NCBI RefSeq assembly: GCF_006442795.2
Contig: NZ_CP083956.1
Span: forward strand, 2,891,501-2,955,500
Source: Mesorhizobium sp. B1-1-8
GTDB lineage: Bacteria; Pseudomonadota; Alphaproteobacteria; Rhizobiales; Rhizobiaceae
Reading direction: 5' to 3'
Length of the DNA: 64,000 bases
Below, in pieces: positions 34,256-44,975 of the stretch. The position numbers were made by a program, and so were the translations under genes. Each line of letters begins with the position of its first letter. Within the stretch, counting starts at the first letter, position 1. Under the pieces are notes generated by a model, which was not told where the DNA came from, did not search any database, and worked only from the letters and a program-made list of their open reading frames with translations.

Positions 34256-34426
34256 TCAAGCACCACGCATCAGGCAGCCGCCGGCGAGCACAATATAAGC
34301 GATGAGGACGATCCACACCGCGGCAAGAGGGATGAACGCAAGAATGCCAAGAGCGGCGAGAATGCCGATGATGGCGATGATCAACGAAATAATGAACACG
34401 ATTTGGGTGGGTGCACTGAGGTTCAT
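34256..34426 (-). CDS. small two-helix membrane protein
   Basis: A 56-residue protein, almost entirely hydrophobic after MNLSAPTQ. Two membrane helices are visible (IVFIISLIIAIIGILAALG and FIPLAAVWIVLIAYIVLAGG) joined by a short loop, with a C-terminal Cys-Leu-Met-Arg. I chose the ATG at 34426 because AAGGGA lies upstream. A strong terminator follows. Similar tiny inner-membrane proteins are common in rhizobia, with no known function. Confidence 0.75.
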   Translation of the reverse strand: MNLSAPTQIVFIISLIIAIIGILAALGILAFIPLAAVWIVLIAYIVLAGGCLMRGA

Positions 34427-34686
34427 GTCTAGTCCCTTCAACATGATTCGTACGCACCCAGTCTATCAGCGGCGCCGTCACACACCAATTAGCTGGCGCA
34501 AAGGATTCGCAGGGTCGGCGAACAGCTTGATCGCCAGCGCCAGGCAGACGACAAAAATAGCAGCTCGATCAGTCTGGCGCCGATGCGGATGGCCAGCCCT
34601 GCGTCGACGCGGGCGCGCCGAGGAACCCTGTTTGCGCAAGACCGATTCCACGCTAACAAAGAGATCGGAATCGCAACGGGAGGCTG

Positions 34687-35118
34687 ATGGCGATGGCGCT
34701 GCTCGACCAGATACGATCGATCTTCGACGGCGACCCCGGCGTGCGCAAGGTGGCGGACGATCCGGTGCTGTCGGCCGAACTCCTGATGCTGTTCCGGATG
34801 ATCCTGGCCGACGGCTCGGTCGCGGAGAGCGAGATGATCGCCTTCCGGCGCATCTGCAAGGATGCGTTCGGCATCCCCGAAACCTCGATCGACAGCGTCA
34901 TCGAATATCTCAACGACTACGGCTACGAGACCAACGGCTCGCAGGCAATCGCGTTGTTTCACGATCTTGACGTGGAGCGGCGCAAGCTGCTCGCCCGCCA
35001 TATGGCGGAGATCGCCAAGGCCGATGCCAAACTCGCCGAAAGCGAGGTCAAGTTGCTGCGCCGCACGCTGGATCTGCTCGACATCAGTCCCGTCGACCTG
35101 GTGAAGCCGGAGGGCTGA
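34687..35118 (+). CDS. TerB-family protein
   Basis: A 143-residue all-helical soluble protein of the TerB/DjlA-N type. The core LMLFRMILADGSVAESEMIAFRRI contains the acidic ADGxVxxxE motif typical of the family and proposed to bind metal. A second copy-like block lies at IAKADAKLAESEVKLLRR. TerB proteins are linked to tellurite resistance and membrane stress complexes, but isolated copies like this have no defined role. GGGAGG lies four bases before the ATG. The Nudix gene begins 39 bp downstream and may be co-transcribed. Confidence 0.87.
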   Translation: MAMALLDQIRSIFDGDPGVRKVADDPVLSAELLMLFRMILADGSVAESEMIAFRRICKDAFGIPETSIDSVIEYLNDYGYETNGSQAIALFHDLDVERRKLLARHMAEIAKADAKLAESEVKLLRRTLDLLDISPVDLVKPEG

Positions 35119-35157
35119 CGCTTGAGCAAACAGTTCGCTGGCGCTGGGAGCGTTTGA

Positions 35158-35643
35158 ATGGCCTTTGCCGACAGCTATCTTGGGCGATTGCGGGCGTTGA
35201 TCGGGAACCGTTTGGTGCTGATGCCAGGCGCGCGCATCGTCATCGAGCGCGCCGACGGCTGCATCCTGCTGCAGAAGCGAACTGATTTCGGCGTGTGGGG
35301 CCTGCCTGGCGGCAATGCCGAGGAAGGCGAAGGCTTGGAAGCGGTGGTGATCAGGGAGGTTGTCGAGGAAACCGGGTTGATCGTCAGCGATATCGAACCG
35401 TTCGGGTTCGGCTGCGACCCACAATATGAAACCATCCAGTTTCCGAATGGCGATCGCACACAGTTTTTCGCGCTGGTGTTTTACACGCGCTCCTTCGAAG
35501 GCGAGCCGGCCGTCACAGATGATGAAAGCACTGCGGTCGGCTGGTTTACGCCCGACGGCTTGCCCGAAATGCTGCCCAACATGGCGCGCAGCATAGAGGC
35601 CTATCTGCGGTTCAAGGCCTCCGGAAAATTCCAGATGATCTGA
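35158..35643 (+). CDS. Nudix hydrolase
   Basis: A 161-residue Nudix protein. The Nudix box is complete, running from GNAEEGE through REVVEETGL, which matches Gx5Ex7REUxEExGU. An outer strand (VLMPGARIVIERADGCILLQKR) precedes it. The substrate is a nucleoside diphosphate linked to another moiety; the exact one cannot be told. It follows the TerB gene and precedes a repeat region and the convergent ABC transporter operon. Confidence 0.92.
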   Translation: MAFADSYLGRLRALIGNRLVLMPGARIVIERADGCILLQKRTDFGVWGLPGGNAEEGEGLEAVVIREVVEETGLIVSDIEPFGFGCDPQYETIQFPNGDRTQFFALVFYTRSFEGEPAVTDDESTAVGWFTPDGLPEMLPNMARSIEAYLRFKASGKFQMI

Positions 35644-35649
35644 GAGGCT

Positions 35650-35750
35650 AAAGCATGTTGCGTGAAAAAGGGTTCACGCGACATGCTTTAGGTCTTTGAT
35701 TTAAGCATGTCTTTGTCCCGAAACCGCTGCACACTTTCGGGAGACATGCT

Positions 35751-35754
<4 letters not shown>
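35650..35754. repeat. rhizobial AAGCATGT-type intergenic repeat, two units
   Basis: Two adjacent hairpin-like units: AAAGCATGTtgcg...ACATGCTTTA and AAGCATGTC...GACATGCTT. The second encloses CCCGAAACCGCTGCACACTTTCGGG. This is related to the sequences at 40770-40817 and 54990-55090. It fills the gap between the Nudix gene and the end of the transporter operon, where it may act as a shared transcription stop. Confidence 0.7.
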
Positions 35755-37369
<1,615 letters not shown>

Positions 37370-37373
<4 letters not shown>

Positions 37374-38239
37374 CGCCGTCGCCGCGATTTCGGGTCAAGG
37401 ATGTCGGCGATGCCGTCGCCGAGCAGGTTCAGGCCGAGCACGGTGATGACGATCGCCATGCCGGGAAAGATCGCCATCCATGGCGCCGTCACCATGCGCG
37501 TCTGCGCGTCGAACAGCATGCGGCCCCAGCTCGGCATCGGTGGTTGCGCGCCGAGGCCGACATAGGAAAGGCCGGCCTCGGCGAGGATGCCGAGCGCGAA
37601 CTGGATGGTGCCCTGGACGAGCAGCAGCGTGGCGATATTGGGCAGGATGTGCTCGATCGTGATCCCGGTCATGCCCTTGCCGGCGGCGCGCGCGGCAAGG
37701 ATGAATTCGCGTGGCCAGATTGCCAGCGCGCCGGCGCGGGCGACACGCGCGAACACAGGGATGTTGAAGATGCCGATGGCGATGATGGCGTTGATCGCGC
37801 CGGGGCCGAAAATGGCTGTGATCATGATTGCAGACAGCAGAGCAGGGAATGCGAAGACGAGGTCGTTGATGCGCATCAGCGCTTCGTCCGCGAGACCGCC
37901 GCGCGCCGCGGCAAGGGCGCCGAGCGGCACGCCGACGCCCATGCCGATGCCGACAGCGACCAGCGCCACCGCGATCGAATTGCGCGAGCCGACCATGATC
38001 ATCGACAGGATGTCGCGGCCGAAATGGTCGGTGCCGAACCAGTGCGCCAGCGACGGCGCCTGCGTCTTGTCGGCGATCACCAGCCTGGTGACGTCATAGG
38101 GCGTCCAGACGAAGGAAAGCAGCGCGACTGCCGCCACCAGCAGCGTGATGACGAAGCCGATCAGGAACGAGCGGTTGCCGAACGCCTTGGCCAGAACCCC
38201 GGCAAGCGTCTCCTCGGGCAGGTCGACGCGCATCGTCAT
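37370..38239 (-). CDS. peptide ABC transporter permease (DppC type)
   Basis: A 289-residue inner-membrane protein with about six membrane segments. The N-terminal segment is FLIGFVITLLVAAVALLSF. The binding-protein-dependent transport signature lies near EFILAARAAGKGMTGI, where the EAA loop contacts the ATPase. It overlaps both neighbouring genes by 4 bp, so expression is tightly coupled to its partner permease and the ATPase. Confidence 0.92.
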
Positions 38240-39183
38240 TGCCGGCCCCTGAGCCTAGGGTCGACGAGGGCATAGGAGAGATCGACGAGCAGGTTGACGG
38301 CGATCACGGCGGCGACGAGCAGCATGACGACGCTCTCGACGACGACCAGGTCGCGTTGGGTGATGGCCTGGAACACCAGCCGGCCGAGGCCGGGCAGGTA
38401 AAAGACGTTCTCGATGATGATGGTGCCGGCGAGCAGGAAGGCGAATTGCAGGCCGAGAATGGTGAGCACCGGGATCATGGCGTTGCGCAATGCATGGCGC
38501 CAGAGCACCGCGCGGTAGGGCAGGCCCTTGGCGCGGGCGGTGCGGATATAGTCTTCGTTCAGCACCTCGATCAGCGCCGAGCGGGCGACGCGCGCCAGGA
38601 TCGCCGCCTGTGGCAAAGCTAGCGCAATGGCCGGCAGCATCAGCGATTTCAGCGCCGGCCAGAGGCCAGCGCTCCAGCCGGGAAAGCCGCCGGCTGGCAC
38701 CAGCCGCAGCCAGACGGCGAACAGATAGATCAGCATCAGCGCGAACCAGAAGTTCGGTACCGCAACACCAAGCTGCGCCGCGCCCATCGCCACGGTATCG
38801 CCGGCGCGGCCCTGGCGGCTGGCGGAAAACAGGCCGACCGGGATGGCGATCACCGTCGAAAGCGCCAGCGCGATCAGCGCCAGCGGCAGGGAGACGACAA
38901 TGCGCTCGCGCACGAGATCGATAACGGGGACCGAATAGGTGTAGGAGCGGCCGAAATCGAGGCTGAGCAGCCCGCCCGCCCAGTGCAGATAGCGCAGGAT
39001 GAGCGGCGCGTTGAGGCCCATCTGGTTGCGCAGCAGTTGAACCTGATCGGCGCTGGCGTTGAAACCAAGCATCAGCCGCGCCGGATCGCCGGGCAGGATC
39101 TCCAGCACGGCAAACACCACCATCGAGGCCAGCACCAGGGTAAGGGCGGCGATGATGAGGCGTTTGAGCAGGTAGGCGGTCAC
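38236..39183 (-). CDS. peptide ABC transporter permease (DppB type)
   Basis: A 315-residue inner-membrane permease that begins TAYLLKRLIIAALTLV, the usual DppB opening, and continues with LPGDPARLMLG. The EAA-type loop is at DYIRTARAKGLPYRAVLWRH. It pairs with the DppC-type subunit, whose gene overlaps it by 4 bp. The binding-protein gene ends 41 bp upstream. Confidence 0.92.
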   Translation of the reverse strand: MTAYLLKRLIIAALTLVLASMVVFAVLEILPGDPARLMLGFNASADQVQLLRNQMGLNAPLILRYLHWAGGLLSLDFGRSYTYSVPVIDLVRERIVVSLPLALIALALSTVIAIPVGLFSASRQGRAGDTVAMGAAQLGVAVPNFWFALMLIYLFAVWLRLVPAGGFPGWSAGLWPALKSLMLPAIALALPQAAILARVARSALIEVLNEDYIRTARAKGLPYRAVLWRHALRNAMIPVLTILGLQFAFLLAGTIIIENVFYLPGLGRLVFQAITQRDLVVVESVVMLLVAAVIAVNLLVDLSYALVDPRLRGRQ

Positions 39184-39223
39184 GGCGCAGCGACCCGGCG
39201 ATCGCGCCTTTCGGCCACAGCCG

Positions 39224-40702
39224 TCAATCCGTCCATTTCACCTTGGTGAGGTCGTTGGCCTGGATCGGGGCATTTTCCCACAGGCCTTGCAGCCTGGTAT
39301 CCCAGACGCCGACCTTCGGCAATTCGTAGAGGAAGCCGACCACGGCATCGTCGGCGAGGATCTTCTGCGCTTCGCCGAGCAGTTCCTTGCGCTTTGCCTC
39401 ATCCGAGGTGAGGTTCAGGTCGGCGATGATCTTGTCGAAGGTGGGATTGTCGTAATTGAAGTAATAATCCTTGCGCGAATAGATGTCGATGTCGTTGGGC
39501 TCGGTGTGGGAGACGATGGTCAGGTCGTAGTCCTTCTTGGTGAAGACCTGATCCAGCCACTGCGCCCATTCGACCGGGATGATCTCCAGATCGATGCCGA
39601 CATCGCGCAGCTGCGAGGCGATGATCTCGCCGCCAAGCCGCGCATAGGAAGGCGGCGGCAGCTTCAGCGTCGCCTTGAAGCCGTTTTCGAGTCCGGCCTC
39701 CTTCAGCAGTTCCTTGGCCTTGTCGACATTGTGCGGATAGAGGCCGGTCAGGTCGACATAGTCCTTGTTGGCCGGCGACATGTGCGAGCCGATCGGCACG
39801 CCCAGCCCCGCCGAGGCGCCGTCGATGACCGCCTTGCGGTCGAGCGCGAAGGAGATCGCCTGCCTGACCTGCAATTTGTCGAAAGGCGGCTTCTTGTTGT
39901 TGATGGCGAGGATGGTCTCGCCCTCGGTCGAGCCGATCACCACCTTGAAACGCGGATCACCCTTCACCTGCGAGAGGCTGTCGGGGTCGAAAAAGGGAAA
40001 GGCCTGGATGTCGCCCGACAGCAGCGCCGGAACGGCGGCGGCGGCATCCGGCACGATGCGGAACTCGACCTTGTCGAGGAAGACCGGGGCGCCCCAGTAA
40101 TTGTCGGATTTCACAAGCGTGATTGAGGAACCCTTGGTCCAGGCCTGGAACTTGAACGGGCCGGTGCCGATCGGCTTTTCCTTGTTGGTGTCGGCCGATC
40201 TGGGCGACACGATCACCGCGTCGCCCCAGCCCATATTGTAAAGGAAGCCTCCTTGCGGGTTCTTCAGCGTGACCTTGACGGTCGCCGCGTCGATCACCTC
40301 GACCTTGTCGATTTGCGCGAACAGGCCCTTTTGCGCATTGACCGAGTTGTCGGCGCGGGCGCGGTCGAGCGAGAATTTGACGTCGTCGGCGCTGAAGTCG
40401 GTGCCGTCATGGAACTTCACGCCGGTATGCAGCTTGAAAAGATAAGTCTTGCCGTTATCCGAAATGGTCCAGCTTTCGGCGAGGTCGGGCAGCACCTCGC
40501 CATTCGGCCCGATGCGGGTCAGGCCTTCGAAGACATTGGCATAGAGCACCTCGTCGATCGCCGCCGCCGCGCCGGCGGTCGGATCGAGATGCGGCGGCTC
40601 GAGCGGAATGCCGATGACGAGGTCGGTGCGCGTGGCAAACGCCGGAGCGGCGGTGGCGAGTGCCAGAACGGCCGCGGCCAGAATGGTCTTCCACAGTTTC
40701 AT
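39224..40702 (-). CDS. peptide ABC transporter substrate-binding protein (SBP family 5)
   Basis: A 492-residue periplasmic binding protein. The signal peptide (MKLWKTILAAAVLALATAAP) ends near AFA. The family-5 signature is seen in IGIPLEPPHLDPT and LAESWTISDNGKTYLFKL, with KFHDGTDFSADDVKFSL. I chose the ATG at 40702 because it starts the signal peptide and follows GGGAG; the longer start adds MGVGA. It heads the transporter operon, with an M20 deacylase gene 220 bp upstream in the same direction, suggesting uptake and hydrolysis of an acylated amino acid or peptide. Confidence 0.93.
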   Translation of the reverse strand: MKLWKTILAAAVLALATAAPAFATRTDLVIGIPLEPPHLDPTAGAAAAIDEVLYANVFEGLTRIGPNGEVLPDLAESWTISDNGKTYLFKLHTGVKFHDGTDFSADDVKFSLDRARADNSVNAQKGLFAQIDKVEVIDAATVKVTLKNPQGGFLYNMGWGDAVIVSPRSADTNKEKPIGTGPFKFQAWTKGSSITLVKSDNYWGAPVFLDKVEFRIVPDAAAAVPALLSGDIQAFPFFDPDSLSQVKGDPRFKVVIGSTEGETILAINNKKPPFDKLQVRQAISFALDRKAVIDGASAGLGVPIGSHMSPANKDYVDLTGLYPHNVDKAKELLKEAGLENGFKATLKLPPPSYARLGGEIIASQLRDVGIDLEIIPVEWAQWLDQVFTKKDYDLTIVSHTEPNDIDIYSRKDYYFNYDNPTFDKIIADLNLTSDEAKRKELLGEAQKILADDAVVGFLYELPKVGVWDTRLQGLWENAPIQANDLTKVKWTD

Positions 40703-40769
40703 CGCACCGACTCCCATTTGCCAGAGCCTTATCCATCCCGACGGAAATCGGAATGGGGCTCGATGTTTG

Positions 40770-40817
40770 GTTGAGCATGATCTTTCCGAAAACCGGTTCC
40801 CACTTTTCGGGGATCAT
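40770..40817. repeat. rhizobial AGCATGATC-type palindromic repeat
   Basis: GAGCATGATC faces GATCATGCC around CCGAAAACCGGTTCCCACTT. It is the same family as the repeats at 35650-35754 and 54990-55090. It lies in the 220-bp gap between the M20 deacylase and the binding-protein gene and could carry a hairpin-based stop or processing site. Confidence 0.75.
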
Positions 40818-40922
40818 GCCCTGTGCTCAAGCCTGGCGGATAGAAGCGTGATTTCGCGCGGGAGTAAATTGCGTTTCGTGTTGTCCGGCCGAACGGGGAG
40901 AAATGTTTTTCGCCATCGCCGG

Positions 40923-42200
40923 TCAGGCCGTCGTGCCGCGCAGCAGCAGGTTGAGGCCGATCGCCATCACCTTAGCCGACTCCACCATGTCCGAAATGCC
41001 GACCCATTCGTCGGGACGGTGGGCGAGGTCGAGAATGCCCGGACCATAGGCGATGCAGTCATAAAGGTGGCCGATGCGGGCGATGTGCTTCTGGTCGTAG
41101 GTGCCGGGCGAGATAACGTACTCCGGCTCGCGATCGAAAACTTCCATGATGCCTTGCGCGACGGCCTTGACCACGGGCGCGTCGCGCTCGGTCATCAGCG
41201 GCAGCACCTCCATCAGGTCGCGGATCTCGTAGTCGAATTTCTTGCGCTGGCGCTTCAGCCGCTCGAGGATGCCAGTCACCTCGCCCTTCACCGTATCGAG
41301 GTCTTCCTCGAGCAGGAAGCGGCGGTCGATGGTCAGGCGGCACCAGTCGGGCACGTTGGGCGAGGGCAGGCCGGGGCGAAAATCCTCGGTCTGACCGCCA
41401 TGGATGGAATTGATGTTCATGGTCGAGCGCCTGGCGCCTTCGGGCACCACAGGCATGCGCGTCACCTTGCGGTCGAGCGCCGGGAACAATTCGTCCTCGA
41501 AAGCCTGCAGCACGGCGCCCATATGGCGCACGGCATTGTCGCCGAGGAACGGCATCGAGCCATGCGCGATCTCGCCCTTGGTCTCGATCTCGGCCCACCA
41601 GACGCCGCGATGGCCGAGGCAGATGCGATCCTTGTTCAGCGGCTCGGGAATGATGACGTGGTCGACCTTCGGCTTCGAGAAATAGCCGAGCCTCGCCAGA
41701 TGCGCGACGCCGCCGAAGCCGCCGGACTCCTCGTCCGCCGTGCCGGATATCTCGATGGCGCCGGGAAAGTCGGGATAGACTTCCATGAAAGCTTCGGCGG
41801 CAATGATCGAGGCGGCAAGCCCGCCCTTCATGTCGCAGGCGCCGCGGCCGTAAACCCTGCCGTCCTTGACCAGCCCGGCGAAGGGATCGACGGTCCAGCC
41901 GTCGCCGGCCTCGACCACGTCGATATGCGAATTGAAATGCACGCAAGGACCCGGCGAGCGGCCGTCGAAGCGGGCCACGACATTGATGCGCGGATAGCGG
42001 TCGGTGTCGCCGGGCGTGCCTTCGGCGCGGATGAACTCGATCTCGAAACCGAGTTTCCGTAAGCGCGCGCCGACATACTCGGCGCATGGCCCATAGGCCT
42101 CACCCGGCGGGTTGACGGTCGGAAAACGGATCAGGTCGGCGGTCAGCGCTACCAGCTCGTCGAGCCGGTTGTCGACGGCCCTCAGGAGTCGTTCCTTCAT
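40923..42200 (-). CDS. M20 family deacylase/peptidase (ArgE/DapE type)
   Basis: A 425-residue zinc hydrolase. The metal-binding block HFNSHIDVVEAGDGW carries His and Asp, then YGRGACDMKGG the bridging Asp. GTADEESGGFGG has the catalytic Glu pair, and a C-terminal GPGILDLAHRPDEW the last His. It deacylates an N-acyl amino acid or cleaves a small amide; the exact substrate is open. I chose the ATG at 42200 because it gives the usual family length; a frame to 42338 remains open, and an ATG at 42227 is an alternative. It lies upstream of the peptide transporter operon. Confidence 0.88.
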   Translation of the reverse strand: MKERLLRAVDNRLDELVALTADLIRFPTVNPPGEAYGPCAEYVGARLRKLGFEIEFIRAEGTPGDTDRYPRINVVARFDGRSPGPCVHFNSHIDVVEAGDGWTVDPFAGLVKDGRVYGRGACDMKGGLAASIIAAEAFMEVYPDFPGAIEISGTADEESGGFGGVAHLARLGYFSKPKVDHVIIPEPLNKDRICLGHRGVWWAEIETKGEIAHGSMPFLGDNAVRHMGAVLQAFEDELFPALDRKVTRMPVVPEGARRSTMNINSIHGGQTEDFRPGLPSPNVPDWCRLTIDRRFLLEEDLDTVKGEVTGILERLKRQRKKFDYEIRDLMEVLPLMTERDAPVVKAVAQGIMEVFDREPEYVISPGTYDQKHIARIGHLYDCIAYGPGILDLAHRPDEWVGISDMVESAKVMAIGLNLLLRGTTA

Positions 42201-42456
42201 CGGACAATTGAAGAAGGAACGCGGCATTTTTGCAAGCAACCTGCCGCGATCAGTGTGTATCGGCCAACGCAATCCCGGAACGCCTAAACCGTCGAGGGTG
42301 CATGTGGCGGCGGCAACTATAGCGGGAAAATCGTTCAAATTCGTCGTTGTGGGTTGGCGAATTTATCAAGGAGTGTGTGCTACTTAACGCACCTGCCGGT
42401 GAAACGATGGAAAGAAACCGCGTGATGGCGGGGGGCAATCAAAGGGGTTTGATCGC

Positions 42457-42888
42457 ATGAAAAAGTTCGTTCTCATGGCAGCCGTTCTGGCAGCAGCGCT
42501 GCTTGGCACGTCATTCGCAAGCCGGGCGGCCACGCTGGTCGCCAACATCGACGTTTCGACGCAGACCATGACCGTCAGCAGATACGGCCAGGTGCTTTAC
42601 CGTTGGGACGTATCGACCGCGCGCAAGGGTTATTTCACGCCGCGCGGCTCCTACCGACCGCAATGGACCGCCCGGATGTGGTATTCGCGCAAATACGACA
42701 ACTCGCCGATGCCCTATTCGGTGTTCTTCCACGGCGGCTACGCCATCCACGGCACCGGCGCGGTGAGGTATCTCGGGCGCCCGGCCTCGCATGGTTGCGT
42801 GCGCCTGCACACGGCCAACGCTGCGACCTTCTATACGATGGTAAAGGAAGTCGGCTTCGGCAATACGCGGATCGTCGTCACAAACTGA
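42457..42888 (+). CDS. L,D-transpeptidase (YkuD domain)
   Basis: A 143-residue secreted enzyme. Residues 1-25 form a signal peptide (MKKFVLMAAVLAAALLG...RAA). The YkuD catalytic motif is complete: AIHGTG with its His, then SHGCVRL with the nucleophile Cys. It would make or edit 3-3 cross-links in peptidoglycan or link proteins to it. It is a minimal, catalytic-domain-only member. It converges with lpxXL, ending 21 bp from its stop. Confidence 0.92.
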   Translation: MKKFVLMAAVLAAALLGTSFASRAATLVANIDVSTQTMTVSRYGQVLYRWDVSTARKGYFTPRGSYRPQWTARMWYSRKYDNSPMPYSVFFHGGYAIHGTGAVRYLGRPASHGCVRLHTANAATFYTMVKEVGFGNTRIVVTN

Positions 42889-42909
42889 TCGCTTGTGAAA
42901 CGCCGGTCT

Positions 42910-43905
42910 TTAGGATTGGCCGGTTGCTTCGGGTGACCGCCCGCGCTTGCGGCGGCGGCCACTGATTTCCCAGCGTTTGTGGAACCACATCCACTGGCCG
43001 GGGTCCTCGCGCACCCAGCGCTCGACAATATCGGCGAGCACCTGGGTGGTGGCATGGACGTCGACGCTGCCGCTTTCGGTGCGCGGCAAATCGAGCTTGT
43101 CCTCGATCTCGAGGCGGAACCGATTTCCCGGCAGCCTGACGCAACGGGCCGGATAGACGTCGCAATCATAGTGGCGGGCGAGCATGCCCAGCATCGGATT
43201 GCTCTGGCATGGACGGCCGAAGAAGGTCGTGTCCACGCCGCCGGAGAATTTCTGATCGACCAACACGCCGATGTTGCCGCCCTTTTCCAGGATGGCGGCA
43301 AGGGCGAAGGATGCGCCGGTGGAGGAAGGCAGCAGGCCACCCATCGATGAGCGGCGCGTCGAATGGATGTAGTCGGCGAGATAGGGGTTGTTGGGCGGAC
43401 GAAACAGTGCCGTGATATTCATGCCGAAAGTGGCGGCGGCCACCGGCAGCAATTCGAAATTGCCGAGATGGCCGGTGAACAGGATATGCGGCTTCTTCTC
43501 GCCGGCGATCTCGGCGAAATGCTCGACGCCGCTGACTTCGACCCGGCCCGGCTTCGCGGCATTGGGATCAAAATCGAAGAGGGCGTCGAGAAAGATGTAT
43601 TCGGCGGCAAGCCGGGCCATGTTGCCCCACATGTCGGACGCGATGGCCTCGATCTCGGCATCGCTCTTTTGCGGATAGGCAAGGCGCAGATTGTTCAACG
43701 CCACACGGTGACGCCCGACCATCGGGCCGATGCGGCGGGCGACGCGGTCGGCGAAATTGAGCGCCCGGTCCGGCGGCAAAAGGCGCAAGAGCGAGATCAT
43801 CGCCATGGCGAGGCGGGCGACCAGCCAGTGTTCCATCTGGCGCAGCCGCCGACCGTAGCGGAACATGAAGTCCCGGCGGGCTTTTTTGAGCACCTTGCCG
43901 ACCAT
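42910..43905 (-). CDS. lpxXL: lipid A C28 acyltransferase LpxXL
   Basis: A 331-residue acyltransferase of the LpxL/HtrB type that is anchored by an N-terminal hydrophobic region (LVARLAMAMISLLRLL). The catalytic H-x4-E is in GHLGNFELLP. By position at the end of the acpXL cluster it should transfer 27-hydroxyoctacosanoate from AcpXL to lipid A. The frame is open upstream to 44661, but that part is antisense-like code over the dehydrogenase gene; the ATG at 43905 gives the family N-terminus (VGKVLKKARRDFMFRYG). It begins 5 bp after the upstream dehydrogenase gene, so it is in the same operon. Confidence 0.93.
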   Translation of the reverse strand: MVGKVLKKARRDFMFRYGRRLRQMEHWLVARLAMAMISLLRLLPPDRALNFADRVARRIGPMVGRHRVALNNLRLAYPQKSDAEIEAIASDMWGNMARLAAEYIFLDALFDFDPNAAKPGRVEVSGVEHFAEIAGEKKPHILFTGHLGNFELLPVAAATFGMNITALFRPPNNPYLADYIHSTRRSSMGGLLPSSTGASFALAAILEKGGNIGVLVDQKFSGGVDTTFFGRPCQSNPMLGMLARHYDCDVYPARCVRLPGNRFRLEIEDKLDLPRTESGSVDVHATTQVLADIVERWVREDPGQWMWFHKRWEISGRRRKRGRSPEATGQS

Positions 43906-43910
43906 TTTGC

Positions 43911-44939
43911 TTAAGAGACGCGCAGGATGATCTTGCCGAAGACGTCGCGGCCTTCCATGCGCTTCAGCGCGGCGTCGATATCGTCGAAACCGACCTCGGT
44001 ATCGATGACAGGGGCGACGAGGCCGGCCGCCATCTTCTGCATGGCATCGGCCATGTTCTCCATGCGGCAGCCGAACGAGCCGAGCAGTTTCAGCTGCTGC
44101 TGAAAAAGCTGCATCAGATTGACCTGCGTCGACACGCCCGAGGTCGAGCCGCAGGTGACGAGCCGCCCGCCGCGTTTCAGGCACAGCATCGAGCCGGCAA
44201 AGGTGTCGGCGCCGACATGCTCGAAGACGACGTCGACGCCCTTCTTCCTGGTCAGCTTGCGCACGACGCCTTCGAAACGGTCCTCGCGGTAGTTGATGAC
44301 ATGGTCGGCGCCGAGCGCCCTGGCCTTGTCGATCTTGTCGTTCGAACCGACCGTGGTGATGACCGTGCAGCCCATCTTCTTCGCCAATTGGATTGCCGCA
44401 CTGCCGATGCCGGAGCCGCCCGCGTGCACCAGGACAGTCTCGCCGGGCTCGAGTTTCGCATTGTCGAACAGCATGTGCTCGACGGTGCCGAAGGTGACGG
44501 GCGCGACCGCGGCGCCAATCTCGGTGACGCCGGGCGGAGCCGGCACCAGAAGGCGGGCAGGCAGGTTGATCTTTTCCTGCGCGAAGCCGTCGAGATGGAA
44601 GCCATGGACGCCGGAGACGTGCTCGCAGAGGTTGTCGCGGCCTTCGCGGCAGGCGCGGCAAAGGCCGCAGGTGCGCGCGCCATAGATCGACACCAATTGC
44701 CCCGGCAACAGGCCGGAGACGCCAGGACCGACCGCTTCGACCTCGCCGGAAGCCTCCGCCCCGACGACCAGAGGCAGCTTGCGCTTGGCAAAGGCCATGC
44801 CGCGCCAGCCCCAGACGTCGATATGGTTGAGCGCCACCGCCCGGATGCGCAGCGTCACTTCGCCGAGCGAAGGCGGCGGGGGAGGCGGCAGGTCCACCGT
44901 TTCAAGCCGGCGGTCCTCGATAAGTTGCAAAGCGCGCAT
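43911..44939 (-). CDS. adh2XL: zinc-binding dehydrogenase of the C28 lipid A cluster
   Basis: A 342-residue MDR-family dehydrogenase. The catalytic-zinc region GAEASGEVEAVGPGV and the structural-zinc cysteines (CGLCRACREGRDNLC) are visible, and VHAGGSGIGSAAIQLAKKMG binds NAD(P). In rhizobia a dehydrogenase in this position belongs to the very-long-chain fatty acid genes and may act as the enoyl or keto reductase for acyl-AcpXL; its reaction has not been settled to my knowledge. It starts 36 bp after the fabF1-type gene. Confidence 0.88.
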   Translation of the reverse strand: MRALQLIEDRRLETVDLPPPPPPSLGEVTLRIRAVALNHIDVWGWRGMAFAKRKLPLVVGAEASGEVEAVGPGVSGLLPGQLVSIYGARTCGLCRACREGRDNLCEHVSGVHGFHLDGFAQEKINLPARLLVPAPPGVTEIGAAVAPVTFGTVEHMLFDNAKLEPGETVLVHAGGSGIGSAAIQLAKKMGCTVITTVGSNDKIDKARALGADHVINYREDRFEGVVRKLTRKKGVDVVFEHVGADTFAGSMLCLKRGGRLVTCGSTSGVSTQVNLMQLFQQQLKLLGSFGCRMENMADAMQKMAAGLVAPVIDTEVGFDDIDAALKRMEGRDVFGKIILRVS

Positions 44940-44975
44940 TGGGCCTGTCAGTTTTGTCGAGCGGAAAAGGCTCGC

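Noticed and set aside
43906..44661. Open frame extending lpxXL upstream to 583 residues
   Set aside because: This stretch overlaps the zinc dehydrogenase gene on the same strand in a different frame and reads as low-complexity Arg/Ala code. LpxXL begins at 43905.
43911..44939. Acryloyl-CoA reductase (AcuI) as partner for the DMSP-lyase-like proteins
   Set aside because: The dehydrogenase carries a structural-zinc Cys cluster and is embedded in the C28 lipid A operon, so the lipid role is much more likely.
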